A stretch of 64,000 nt of DNA from Calothrix sp. NIES-4101 (GCA_004296455.1 AP018280.1:620001-684000); one strand, 5' to 3'. Counted from the stretch's first letter, positions 53,640-63,160 are shown. Made by a program: numbers and translations. The notes: generated from the letters alone by a model not told the origin.

Positions 53640-54335
53640 GTGAAAAGACAGGAAAGAATTAAAATCCTGTTTAATCGTCAAAACGCCTTTGCGTTGGCAA
53701 TTTTGCTCCTATGTTTAGCCGTCTGTTCTTTGCTACTGAATCCCCAGGTGAATTTATTAACACCAGAAGGATTTAGACAAGAGGTTAAAAATTTAGGGTT
53801 ACTTGGCCCATTTGTCTATATTGGTATCTTGGCTTTATCTGTAGTTATTAGTCCTATTCCCAGTGCGCCACTCGCAGTTATAGCTGGCACTATTTGGGGG
53901 ACATTCATGGCAGGAGTCTACAGCATAATAGGAGGTTTTCTGGGTGGTTTAATTGCTTATTTTTTGGGACGAACTTTGGGGCGATCGGCAATAAAAGCTT
54001 TAACTGGTAAAATCATTTATTTCTCGAAAAACAAAGGAGAGACATATCTAAGCTGGTTAATTTTTATTACTCGGATGCTGCCAATACTTTCTTTTGATTT
54101 GATTAGCTACGCTGCGGGAATCGCTGGTATTTCTCTCCCTAAATATGCCCTTGCTACTTTTTTAGGCATGATTCCTTCAACATTTTTACTGACCTATATG
54201 GGAGGATCATTAAGCTTAGGAACACCTTTAGGAATTACTATCTCTATTATTTTTCTCATTGTAATTATAGTGTTGCCTTGGTTGATTCGACGCTATAACT
54301 GGCTAGGAATGAGAGATATTGTGCGTGTGGAATAA
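53640..54335 (+). CDS. TVP38/TMEM64-family membrane protein
   Basis: The protein has 231 residues with a GTG start at 53640. Several membrane helices carry the family pattern: LGPFVYIGILALSVVISPIP, then GGFLGGLIAYFLGRTLGR and ITRMLPILSFDLISYAAGIA. The family relates to DedA proteins and the mercuric-resistance MerT-adjacent proteins; the role is unknown but often membrane lipid or ion related. It is part of the plus-strand cluster and 21 bp behind the methyltransferase. Confidence 0.85.
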   Translation: MKRQERIKILFNRQNAFALAILLLCLAVCSLLLNPQVNLLTPEGFRQEVKNLGLLGPFVYIGILALSVVISPIPSAPLAVIAGTIWGTFMAGVYSIIGGFLGGLIAYFLGRTLGRSAIKALTGKIIYFSKNKGETYLSWLIFITRMLPILSFDLISYAAGIAGISLPKYALATFLGMIPSTFLLTYMGGSLSLGTPLGITISIIFLIVIIVLPWLIRRYNWLGMRDIVRVE

Positions 54336-54592
54336 ATATATATATTTTTGATTTCTTAAAAACTTAAATTTTTTCGATTGCAATTATTCAAGCTTTCCAC
54401 TCAGTTAATCAGAGGTGAATTATGGTATCGCAAAGTCATCATCGAGAAAATCAACATAATGTCAGGCACCCTATTAACAAGCTAAACACGCGATCTCTTT
54501 CCCTGGCTACAGCTATCATTACAGGCTTAGTTTATATACTCTGCATTCTGTTTGTAGCAATAGCACCAAAAGCAGCAATGGCTTTTTTTAGT

Positions 54593-54763
54593 AGACATCT
54601 CCAGAAACAATTTCCCTTTTAGACAAGGGTTTCAGCGATTAGAAATTTCAGCATTGTTCCTTGTTGACATCATTCTCAATAAAATTAATATTTTTACCAG
54701 GGTACTGAGAACAGCAATTTTTGAAACCCTTGTCTTGTATAATTTTTATTTCTGGAGATGTCT
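54593..54763. mobile_element. 171-bp MITE-like element, 15-bp ends, 3-bp duplication AGT
   Basis: The ends are AGACATCTCCAGAAA and its complement. AGT is duplicated at 54590-54592 and 54764-54766. An inner pair (GACAAGGGTTTCA and TGAAACCCTTGTC) makes a longer hairpin. A 3-bp duplication suits an IS5-group transposase (IS427/IS1031-like). Confidence 0.75.
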
Positions 54764-54804
54764 AGTTATGTCCTGCACATAGACTTGAGCAATATTACTA
54801 GAGT

Positions 54805-54912
54805 TACAGCACTTTTCAAGTATATGAGGTACAGTTTGTTTTGTGAAAGCTCTGCTCTGCATTGCTTCCATAAAACTATTTGGGCTTTAATTAAGCGCAA
54901 AGCGCTGTATTA
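54805..54912. mobile_element. About 108-bp MITE-like element within the DUF5676 gene
   Basis: The ends are near TACAGCACTTT and AAAGCGCTGTA, imperfect inverted repeats. Removing the region from GTTA to CTTGGGGAAG restores the coding frame. The exact bounds are uncertain by a few bases. Confidence 0.55.
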
Positions 54913-55159
54913 CTTGGGGAAGCTTTATTGTTGGCCTTCTATTTTGGACTGTAGGCACAGCTTTATATGTTGCCCTGATAGCTCGGCTCTACAACAGTCT
55001 CACAACCAGATAAGAAGTTCAATGTTCAATACAATACCTTTGCCAATTTAAGAGAGTTCAAAATCAAAGAGTGGGCATCACATAGTTTCGGCTTGTGCGA
55101 TCGCCCCATTTGTCAAAATACTCAACCCACCCAGGATAACAATCAGGCTTGCGTCCAAA

Positions 55160-55537
55160 ATATATAGTTTGAGTCGATGGAGGCTATTATGCCTCGCACC
55201 TCTCAGTTAGATCCGGACGTGCCCGTTTCCGTGCATCCGGCTCCCGATATTCTTGAGGCTTTTCGTCTTGATAATTGGGAAAGTGTACATTTATGAGTAT
55301 TACTTTTTACTAAGCATGTCTCCGCGTCTCACATCCTTTTTATCAGTCTGTTGTCCTCTTGCTCATGTGTAAATAATCGTGACAGGATTCATGGATAGCT
55401 TGAAGGTTCTTGTCCTTCCAGTTATTATGCTTCCCGTCTATGTGATGTAAATGTACTCGCTCCTCATCAGTAAATTTAAATCCACAATGACCACATGAAT
55501 GGTGTTGTCTTTTTAGAACTTTAGAGGTTATCCCGTC
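55160..55537 (-). mobile_element. Group II intron 3' fragment (domain V/VI) on the minus strand
   Basis: The complement of 55210-55243 is a 34-nt domain V: it starts GAGCCGGATGCACGG, has a GAAA tetraloop and closes GTCCGGATC, with the AGC triad. A following GAGGC-ATAATA-GCCTC hairpin fits domain VI. The reverse-transcriptase C-terminus lies upstream (55343-55537), cut by the IS4-type element at 55538. The 5' part and exons are missing in the window. The 55014-55160 stretch before it holds nothing recognisable. Confidence 0.8.
55343..55537 (-). pseudogene. Intron-encoded protein, HNH endonuclease C-terminal fragment
   Basis: The translated end reads SCGHCGFKFTDEERVHLHHI, then DGKHNNWKDKNLQAIHESCH and a TGA. 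The CGHC and HHIDGKHNN patterns with NLQAIHESCH are the zinc-finger and HNH nuclease motifs of group II intron proteins. The reverse transcriptase and maturase domains are missing because the IS4-type element truncates it at 55537. Confidence 0.8.
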
Positions 55538-55614
55538 CTAAGTACGGGACAAAAAGCTTGAAAAGAGGAACAGGGTAGGGTTTCATCAGAATAACCACAA
55601 TCATCAGAAACCCT

Positions 55615-56851
55615 ATGAGCCAATATAGCGAATTAAAGCGAGTCCTCCAAGCCCAATTGCCTTGGCATGGAGCCAGAATTTCGTTTCTGGCATTGTTTTT
55701 GTTAGCATTGCTGAAAGTAAAAACAGTGAACCTAAGCGACCTGTGTTTAGGCTTTGGTGGGAGGGCGTTATCTAGGCTGTTGACTTTGTTGAAAATTAGG
55801 CGATTTTTGGTACTTTTGTTCGTAGCATTCAATCCCTCGTTAAAACCCAAGCAAAATAAAGGTTTCAGCCATTGTGACTATCCACGTTTTTTGCATGAAC
55901 GAAATCCCAAAAAGGACACAGAGTCAACAGCCTAGGCGTTATCCCAATCGAGTTACAAGCGATTACAGAGGTTTTTTCGGGAATTTGAACTGGATTACAG
56001 CCAACTTGCAAGCCTAATTGTGAGTTGGATGCAGATACCACCAGGCTGGGTGTTGAGCCTGGATAGGACAACTTGGAAATTTGGCAACCACTGGTACAAC
56101 ATTCTAACAAGAGGGGATTGTGCATGAAGGAGTAGCCTTTCCGGTACTGTGGTGGTTATTGGACAAGCGAGGGAATTCTAACAGTGACGAGCGCATACGG
56201 TTGATGGAAACTTTTCACAAACGCTTTCCCACAGCAGTTGTGAGCTATTTGTGTGCGGATCGGGAATTTGTTGGGCAAGCCTGGGTGCGCTATCTCTTGC
56301 TTGAACCATCCTTAGCTTTTCGCTTACGGATTCGCAGTAGTGACAAGATTGAGCACGATGGCAAGCTGATGCCCGCGCGGGTCATTTTTGCCCATCTGCA
56401 AGTCGGACAGTCCCAACGGCTCACGGGCATCTGTCAGGTTTGGGGCTACCCAGTGGCTGTAGAAGCGCTGCGACTCGACGATGGCGAGTTACTCGTTGTG
56501 ATTGCGCCCATAAAAACTCAAGATTTAGTCAAAGATTATGCCCTGCGTTGGGGGATTGAAACCCTGTTTGGCATCTTCAAAACTCGTGGTTTCTGCCTCG
56601 AATCCACCCATTTCACCGACCCTCAACGTTTGAGTAAGTTGTTTGGATTATTGACTTTAGCTTTATGTTGGGCAATGCGAACTGGATTATGGTTGCATCA
56701 ATGGCATCCCATTGAGATAAAAAAACACGGTCGCCGCGCTAAAAGTCTATTTCGCCTCGGTCTTGATTATTTGCGCCATTTGGTACTAAATCCATCTGCG
56801 TCCAACGAACCCGGCTTTTTGCAATCCCTACAACTTTTGTCCTGTACTTAG
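55615..56851 (+). pseudogene. IS4-type transposase, interrupted by nested element
   Basis: The first frame (MSQYSELKRVLQAQL) is cut at 55771 by the 164-bp element and resumes at 55943 (SYKRLQRFFREF). The second frame (56120-56851) carries SYLCADREFVG and WGIETLFGIFKTRG. The GGGG +1-shift point is the same as in copy 1. Its enzyme cannot be made, though the ends may still be used by the other copy's transposase. Confidence 0.85.
55772..55935. mobile_element. 164-bp non-autonomous element with IS-A ends, 7-bp duplication GCGTTAT
   Basis: The left end CTAGGCTGTTGACTTTGTTG and the right end AGAGTCAACAGCCTAG are those of IS-A. GCGTTAT is duplicated at 55765-55771 and 55936-55942, equal in length to that of IS-A copy 2. 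The inside is unrelated to IS-A and has no gene. It is a MITE-like satellite of IS-A. Confidence 0.9.
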
Positions 56852-57332
56852 CGACAGAATTAATGTTAAAAAATTAACTCTGCTATGACCTTTATCTGGA
56901 AAGATAACGTGGAATTATGCAGATGTGGTGATTAAATTTTTACCTAATTAACATAAACGTGAAATTCTAAATAACCAGCCATAGCGATTCAGCGATCGCG
57001 TTTCCCTTAGCTAGTTGAAAATCAACTTGTATCTTAAAGTACCAAAAAATACAAGTACTGTAGATAAATACCACTAAAATAATCTCAAATATCCAAAGCC
57101 GCGATCGCGAGCGTGCTTGAAATTGAGAAACACCGCCGTAGGCATCGCAGCACGTAAAAAGAATAAACAACTGTAACAATTGCCTTTTTGGTAGCGTTTT
57201 GGAGGACAAAGTAGCAATATGTTCTGTATTGCTCTACCTTTCATTCTCCCACGCATTTTCACAACGACGCGCTAGTATAAGTGTAATTACGGGCTATATA
57301 CAGAATTTATATATCAAAACCCTGTGTGACCA
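56852..57332. other. Intergenic region before the NACHT gene
   Basis: No gene is seen. An 8-bp inverted repeat (ACTTGTAT and ATACAAGT, 57025-57056) and two HIP1-like sites are present. The NACHT promoter is not obvious, and the ATG at 57333 has no clear ribosome binding site. Confidence 0.4.
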
Positions 57333-60300
57333 ATGCCTCTCAACGAAATTATTAGTGCGATCGCTGGTTTTGCGAATCCTATTCTCAAGGACAAAATCCA
57401 ACGCAATGAAACTGTCATCAAGCTATTGCAGCAGTTTAAGCTCGATCCCGAACATCCACCTGGTGATTTTAGCGGGGTTTATGCCTACGCTTTGGTGGAA
57501 TATGGTGTTGGTAAACCCAGACAATTGTTGGAAATTTTTCGTCACGAAGAGGTAAAACAGGCTTTTCGCAGGGCTTTCGACCACAACAACCCGGCAATTT
57601 TGCTTTCCGAAGTTGATACCTTCCTCGATGCTTACGCTTTGGGGGATGAAGTCCGGGATTTAGGGTTGGATGTAAAACGGGAATTAGCCGAATTTGCGAC
57701 GGTTTTTATCGAGGTAGCCAAACGCAGTCGCACTCCTGGGGATGTGTTAATGAGCCATCAACTTGGTTCGTTGCACAAACGCATTGTTAGCATTCAGGAG
57801 CAACTGAGCAGATTGCCAAATTTAGAAGGAATTCGCACCGAAATTGCTCGGTTAGCAGGAGAAAATTATCCAGCATTGCCGGAGGTTTCTACTACCGAGA
57901 ATAATTGTAAGGCTATTGCGATCGCCCAACAAATGCGCGGTTGGTTTGAAACCTTGGGCTATCGGTTTGAAAAGTATGAAGTATGGCAAGATAGCTATTT
58001 TGAGTGGATTATCAATATACCAGTACGGCGAAATCGCTACGATCGCATTCTGGTGCGGGGAATTGCTGGAGAAGCAGGATTGGCTGATGTCATGGCTTTG
58101 GGACAATCGGTGGAGACGCAACGCACCGATGAAGGTTGGTTGATAACATCACGTCGCATTTCCAGAGCAGCACGGAATGAGGTGGAAAAGGAAGAAAATC
58201 GCCACTTGGGTTGCTATACGTTCGATGAACTTTTGGCTCAAGATGCTGACTTTAGTGGCTATCTCGATTGGTTGGAAGCGGAGATAAAACGCCGCAATAT
58301 TGATACCAAGTATGTGCCTCTTGCCTGTAACAAAGAAGAAATCGACCCCGTTAGCAAACGCCAAATCGCTGTCAGTCATTATGATGAGCAGGACGGCTGG
58401 ATTGATGGGTATATCGATCGCTGGCTCGATGACCCGGCAAAGGAGCATATTTCGATACTTGGTGAATTTGGTACGGGGAAAACTTGGTTTGCCTTGCATT
58501 ACGCTTGGGTGACATTGCAGAGATACCGTGATGCCCAAAAACGGGGCACAGAATTGCCGCGTTTACCTTTGGTGATTCCTCTGCGGGATTATGCCAAAGC
58601 GGTAAGTGTGGAATCACTATTTTCCGAGTTTTTCTTTCGCCAATATAAAATTCCCCTACCTCACTACGACGCTTTTATCCAACTCAACCGCATGGGTAAA
58701 TTGCTGTTAATTTTCGATGGTTTCGATGAAATGGCGGCAAAAGTTGATAAACAGGAGATGATAAACAACTTCTGGGAATTGGCGAAGGTTGTAGTTCCTG
58801 GAGCCAAGGTAATTTTAACTTGTCGTACCGAACATTTCCCGGAAGCCCAGGAAGGACGAGCTTTACTCAACGCAGAGTTGCAAGCATCTACCAAGGATTT
58901 GACGGGGGAAACACCACAATTTGAAGTATTGGAATTGGAGAAATTTAACGACGAGCAAATTCAGCAAGTGTTATCCTTCCAAGCTGCACCAGCAACGGTG
59001 GAAATGGTGATGGGGAACCCGCAATTATTAGATTTAGCCCGTCGCCCGGTGATGACGGAGTTGATTTTGGAAGCGTTACCAGATATCGAAGCGGGGAAAC
59101 CTGTGGATATGTCGCGGGTCTATTTGTATGCGGTGCGGCATAAAATGGAGCGGGATATAAAGAGCGATCGCACATTTACTTCTTTGGCAGATAAGTTGTA
59201 TTTTCTGTGCGAATTGTCCTGGGAAATGCTTTCCACCGACCAAATGAGTTTGAATTACAAGTTTTTTCCCGATCGCATTCGGCAGTTATTTGGCATTGAG
59301 GAAAAAGACCTCGATCACTGGCATTATGACATGATGGGGCAAACGATGCTGATTCGTAATGCTGATGGGGATTATACTCCGGCACATAGGTCATTGTTAG
59401 AGTTTTTTGTAGCGTATAAATTTGCGGCTGAGTTGGGTGTGTTGGCTGAGGATTTTACTGAGTTGGCACGGGGGGAAGTTGTTGGTGATGTTGGAGAGGA
59501 CTATACTTGGTCGTCCTATTTTCGGCGTAATGGGCAAAGGTTGCCGTTGCGAGGATTTGTGAGCGAATCGTTGGAGAATTTAAGAGAAACATTTGGGCGA
59601 TCGTTTTTGACAAAAGCACTGATGGATTTGCTTTTGCCGATGATTGATATTGAGAAAAAAGAGACCATTATCAGGGTAATTGAGGGAACAAGGGGGAAAA
59701 GTGAGGATGAGGTTGGTTATGTTGGGGGAAATGCAGCGACTTTGGCTGTAAAGGTTGATAAAGCTTTATTAGAGGGTAGAAATTTTAGTGCTGCGATGAT
59801 TAAAGGCGCAGATTTTAGTAATGTCAGTTTGCGAGATATTAATTTATCTGAGGCAAATTTGACTGACTCTAATTTTACTAAACTCTTGGGCGCTGTCTTT
59901 TCGGTTGCATTTAGCCCGGATGGTAAATTGCTAGTAACAGGTGACAGTAGTAACAAGGTTTACTTGTGGAATGTAGCTAGTGGAAAAGAAATTTTGACTT
60001 GCACAGGGCATACAGAAACAGCAAACTATGTGGCTTTTAGCCCTTTAGGTGAGACATTTGCTTCTGGTGGAGGGGATGCGACAGTAAGATTGTGGCATGT
60101 TAAAAGTCGTAAGTGTCTAAAAATTTTGCAGGGACATACAAGTTGGATACTTTCAATTGCTTTTAGTCCCTCTGGAAGTATACTTGCTACTGCTGGGAAC
60201 GATAACACAATCAGATTGTGGGATGTCAATAGTGGTGAATGTTTAAAGGTTTTACAGGGACATAATGGTAGAGTTTATTCAATTGTCTTCAGTCTATCTG

Positions 60301-61754
60301 GCGAGATGCTTGCTTCTGGAAGTGAGGATAGAACGGTAAAGTTGTGGGATATCCATACTGGGCAATGCTCAAATACCTTACAAGGGCACACAAGCTGGGT
60401 ACGTTCGGTAGCTTTCAGTCAATCTGGTCAAATACTTGCTTCTGGAGGTATGGAGCAAACAATAAAGTTGTGGAATATTAATACAGGAGAATGCTTAAAT
60501 ACTTTACAAGGACACACTAGCGAATTACGCTCAATTGCTTTTAGTCCTACAGGTCAAATAATTGCAAGTGGAAGTGCAGATCGAACAATTAGATTATGGG
60601 AAGCAGATACAGGAAAATGCTTGAATATTTTGGCAGGACACCAACATTGGATTAATTGTATTAATTTTAGTCATGACGGCAAATTACTTGCTAGTGCAAG
60701 TGATGACAAAACAGTAAAGCTGTGGGATATCAATAATGGTGAATGTTTAAAAACCTTACAAGGCGAAAATGACTGGGTTCGGTCTGTTGCTCTTAGCCCT
60801 TGCAACCACATTATTGCAACTGGTAATAATGAGAAGATAATAAAATTATGGAATATTGATACTGGAAAATGTTTGAAAGTTTTAAAAGGACACAGTGGTT
60901 CTATAACTTCAGTTGCTTTTAGCTCAAAAGGTACAATTATTGCGAGTACAAGCGATGCAGAATCAATAGTCAGGCTATGGAATATTGAGACTGAACAATG
61001 TATCCAGAGATTGCAAGGACATAAAGATTACGTACTTTCAACTGCTTTTAACCCAGATGGTGAAATTCTTGCTAGCGGTAGCGGTGACACAACAGTAAAA
61101 TTGTGGAATATTCGTACTGGACAATGCCTCAACACTTTGTATGGTCATGAAAGTATGTTATTGTTTATCGCATTCGCTCCCAATGGAACTTTACTTGCTA
61201 GTGGTAGCTCTGATCATACAATAAGACTTTGGAATATTGAAACAGGACAATGTTTTCAAATTTTACAAGGACATCGTAATTGGATACTTTCACTTGCGTT
61301 TGATTCTACAGGTAAAATTCTTGCTAGCAGTAGCCGCGACCGCACAATAAGACTTTGGAATATTGAAACAGGAGAATGTTTTCAAATATTGCACGGACAT
61401 GAAGATTGGGTTCGTTCAGTTAGCTTTAGCCCTTGTGGTAAGATTCTTGCTAGCGCTGGTGACGATTCTATTATTAGACTTTGGGATGTCCAGAGTTACG
61501 AATGCTTCAAAATATTGCAAGGGCATACAGATTGGGTAGAATCAGTAACTTTTGGAAAAGATGGTAAAAATATTGTAAGTGGTAGCTGGGATGGAACAGC
61601 TAAACTTTGGAACATCGAAACAGGCGGGTGTGTCAAAACATTGAGAAGTGATCGCCCCTACGAAAATATGAACATCACAGGTGTAAAAGGCTTAACCGAT
61701 GCTGAAATTTCTACCCTCAAAGCATTAGGAGCAGTGGAAGATGGGGAAATGTAA
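57333..61754 (+). CDS. NACHT NTPase with nuclease-like N-terminal region, pentapeptide segment and 14 WD40 repeats
   Basis: The protein has 1,473 residues. Residues 1-175 are a helical N-terminal region. Residues about 200-320 resemble a PD-(D/E)XK/Mrr-like fold (WFETLGYRFEKYEVW; ISRAARNEVEKEE; CYTFDELL), but the usual catalytic lysine is not evident. NACHT has Walker A GEFGTGKT (about 377-384), Walker B LLLIFDGFDE (about 457-466) and the arginine sensor VILTCRTEHF. A short pentapeptide segment (about 809-845) is followed by 14 WD40 repeats (about 850-1440), likely two seven-bladed propellers, and the tail MNITGVKGLTDAEI. The plan matches STAND-type sensors in cyanobacteria, plausibly defence or signalling. 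Confidence 0.88.
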   Translation: MPLNEIISAIAGFANPILKDKIQRNETVIKLLQQFKLDPEHPPGDFSGVYAYALVEYGVGKPRQLLEIFRHEEVKQAFRRAFDHNNPAILLSEVDTFLDAYALGDEVRDLGLDVKRELAEFATVFIEVAKRSRTPGDVLMSHQLGSLHKRIVSIQEQLSRLPNLEGIRTEIARLAGENYPALPEVSTTENNCKAIAIAQQMRGWFETLGYRFEKYEVWQDSYFEWIINIPVRRNRYDRILVRGIAGEAGLADVMALGQSVETQRTDEGWLITSRRISRAARNEVEKEENRHLGCYTFDELLAQDADFSGYLDWLEAEIKRRNIDTKYVPLACNKEEIDPVSKRQIAVSHYDEQDGWIDGYIDRWLDDPAKEHISILGEFGTGKTWFALHYAWVTLQRYRDAQKRGTELPRLPLVIPLRDYAKAVSVESLFSEFFFRQYKIPLPHYDAFIQLNRMGKLLLIFDGFDEMAAKVDKQEMINNFWELAKVVVPGAKVILTCRTEHFPEAQEGRALLNAELQASTKDLTGETPQFEVLELEKFNDEQIQQVLSFQAAPATVEMVMGNPQLLDLARRPVMTELILEALPDIEAGKPVDMSRVYLYAVRHKMERDIKSDRTFTSLADKLYFLCELSWEMLSTDQMSLNYKFFPDRIRQLFGIEEKDLDHWHYDMMGQTMLIRNADGDYTPAHRSLLEFFVAYKFAAELGVLAEDFTELARGEVVGDVGEDYTWSSYFRRNGQRLPLRGFVSESLENLRETFGRSFLTKALMDLLLPMIDIEKKETIIRVIEGTRGKSEDEVGYVGGNAATLAVKVDKALLEGRNFSAAMIKGADFSNVSLRDINLSEANLTDSNFTKLLGAVFSVAFSPDGKLLVTGDSSNKVYLWNVASGKEILTCTGHTETANYVAFSPLGETFASGGGDATVRLWHVKSRKCLKILQGHTSWILSIAFSPSGSILATAGNDNTIRLWDVNSGECLKVLQGHNGRVYSIVFSLSGEMLASGSEDRTVKLWDIHTGQCSNTLQGHTSWVRSVAFSQSGQILASGGMEQTIKLWNINTGECLNTLQGHTSELRSIAFSPTGQIIASGSADRTIRLWEADTGKCLNILAGHQHWINCINFSHDGKLLASASDDKTVKLWDINNGECLKTLQGENDWVRSVALSPCNHIIATGNNEKIIKLWNIDTGKCLKVLKGHSGSITSVAFSSKGTIIASTSDAESIVRLWNIETEQCIQRLQGHKDYVLSTAFNPDGEILASGSGDTTVKLWNIRTGQCLNTLYGHESMLLFIAFAPNGTLLASGSSDHTIRLWNIETGQCFQILQGHRNWILSLAFDSTGKILASSSRDRTIRLWNIETGECFQILHGHEDWVRSVSFSPCGKILASAGDDSIIRLWDVQSYECFKILQGHTDWVESVTFGKDGKNIVSGSWDGTAKLWNIETGGCVKTLRSDRPYENMNITGVKGLTDAEISTLKALGAVEDGEM

Positions 61755-62395
61755 AGTAAACAGGAATTCTGATTAGTATATATAGGCGCGATCGCGCTTA
61801 GTCGAATTATGCGATGTATTATGTGCGATCGCGTAAAGTAAAATTATGCGATTGCGTAGCATCTCGAAAAATCGCCCCTACGAAAACATGAATATCACAG
61901 GTGTCAAAGGCTTAACAGACGCTGAAATTTCTACCCTCAAAGCATTAGGTGCGGTGGAAGATGGGAAAATGTAAAGTAAACAGGAATTATGATTAGTGTA
62001 TTAGGTGCGATCTCCTTGATTTGTTGATGATGAAAGATATGGCTCCTGTCGAATAGCTTGTCTCTAGACATCCCGTGTTTAGTTTGTCTTTGGAGTGCGA
62101 TAAGCCGGAGCGGGGCTTTTGCGCTGAGTCCTAGCCCTTTCAAGGCGGCTGAGTCGCAAGCGCACGGCGCGTTTACGCAATAGCGAAGCTAACGCGATAC
62201 GCGAAGCTTTGGTTAGTAAATCGAGTTCATAAGACAAACCCGCATTGTTTAATTTTTTCTACCAGATAAATTGCGATTGCATCAATAATTTTATATTTCT
62301 TAATTAGCAGGATTTTTAACGATTCAAATGTAAAATAATAAACCTGTGTATATTTGCTTCGCGATAATATCTTAGTTTTCCTACCAAACCTAAAT
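61755..62395. other. Intergenic region with duplicated gene tail and HIP1-rich repeats
   Basis: It holds the duplicated NACHT 3' end (61871-62009), several GCGATCGC-type sites, and a palindromic stretch with CGAAGC/GCTTCG units near 62160-62210. No other gene is seen up to 62396. Confidence 0.5.
61871..62009 (+). repeat. Duplicated 3' tail of the NACHT-WD40 gene
   Basis: The sequence from 61651 (ATCGCCCCTACGAAAA) recurs 220 bp later, through the codons for RPYENMNITGVKGLTDAEIS, the stop and about 35 bp after it, with a few substitutions (EDGKM for EDGEM). It is the remnant of a paralogous gene's end, presumably from WD40 cassette recombination. Confidence 0.85.
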
Positions 62396-62650
62396 ATGAC
62401 ATTAATCAAAAAATCCGAACAGCTACTTCTCCTGAAAATTAAAAAGGTAGAAGACGAAGAACAAAATATTAAACCAGAAAACGAAGATTTTTCAGAAGCG
62501 ATTCCGGAGCCAAAACCCACAATCATCGAACACCAATTATCAAACTATATTCCAGCCAGAGAAAACCCTTTAGTCCAGTCCGTGGGTAACTCAGGATGGC
62601 AAGTCTCGGATATCTGGAGGGATATTCGAGTCGATAATTTCTCTAATTAA
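62396..62650 (+). CDS. Small hypothetical acidic protein
   Basis: The protein has 84 residues from the ATG at 62396. It has a basic-hydrophobic start (MTLIKKSEQLLLLKIKKVED), an acidic middle rich in E and P (EEQNIKPENEDFSEAIPEP), and the C-terminus WQVSDIWRDIRVDNFSN. There is no signal peptide, and I recognise no family. It is convergent with the 123-residue gene at 62662. Confidence 0.4.
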   Translation: MTLIKKSEQLLLLKIKKVEDEEQNIKPENEDFSEAIPEPKPTIIEHQLSNYIPARENPLVQSVGNSGWQVSDIWRDIRVDNFSN

Positions 62651-62661
62651 TAAACTCCACT

Positions 62662-63033
62662 TTATGATTTCAAATATTGCTGCAATGTAAAAATCAAATG
62701 GAAGCATCGCAGCAGAATTTCCACAGAATAATGGTAAGGTTTCCCATAGAACCAACCTTCCACAGTACGCTCGTGGTAGCCTGTTAACGCTGACAAAGTG
62801 GTGAGACAAGCTTTCATATATCCCGTAGGATTTCGCTCCCCATTTTGTGGCAATTCGACTCCAGGATGAATTATTGGCATCCAAATAAGGCACCATTCCT
62901 GTGGTGTCATTGGCTGTAAAAGCGCCAAAAATATTTTTTGGGTATTTGGATTATTGGCTGCTTGTCGCAGGATAAATTTTGCGAACCAACGGGGGATTTT
63001 CTTCGTGTTAATTTGCTTTTCTTGGCATTGCAT
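62662..63033 (-). CDS. 123-residue plasmid protein (intact copy)
   Basis: It aligns with the frameshifted gene at 19447 (PRWFAKFILRQAANNPNTQK; PQEWCLIWMPIIHPGVELP; GYHERTVEGWFYGKPYHYS). It follows the coiled-coil gene of the right arm in the same order as on the left. A TGYHERTVEGW segment could be a DNA-binding helix-turn-helix. Linkage to the coiled-coil gene on two arms suggests the pair works together on plasmid maintenance; this is inferred. Confidence 0.6.
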   Translation of the reverse strand: MQCQEKQINTKKIPRWFAKFILRQAANNPNTQKIFLALLQPMTPQEWCLIWMPIIHPGVELPQNGERNPTGYMKACLTTLSALTGYHERTVEGWFYGKPYHYSVEILLRCFHLIFTLQQYLKS

Positions 63034-63160
63034 TTTATTTCTGTCTTGAATTTCTATTTGTCATCCCAAAGCGATTCTCCAAGGAGACGCTTCGCGAACG
63101 CCCAAGGTTACATTTTCAATCAATAGCAATATTCGATATAAATCTAAATTTGATGCAAAT

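Larger units (their letters stand above)
54422..55013 (+). pseudogene. DUF5676-like small membrane protein, broken by two MITE-like insertions
   Basis: The 5' part (54422-54592) encodes LNTRSLSLATAIITGLVYIL to AAMAFFS. After the first element the frame continues YVLHIDLSNITRVT (54767-54806). After the second it continues WGSFIVGLLFWTVGTALYVA to a TAA at 55011. Joined, these make a two- or three-helix protein of about 105 residues of the type found beside copper ATPases. Two separate insertions in one gene of this size show strong local insertion pressure, and the product is surely lost. Confidence 0.8.
55538..56851 (+). mobile_element. IS4-type element copy 2, with nested 164-bp insertion and no target duplication
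   Basis: The left end is CTAAGTACGGGACAAAA and the right end closes in GTACTTAG. Minus the 171 bp of nested element and its duplication, the length is 1,143 bp, as in copy 1. Flanks TATCCCGTC and CGACAGAAT do not match, unlike the perfect 9-bp pair of copy 1, so this copy sits at a rearranged junction with a group II intron remnant on one side. Confidence 0.9.
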
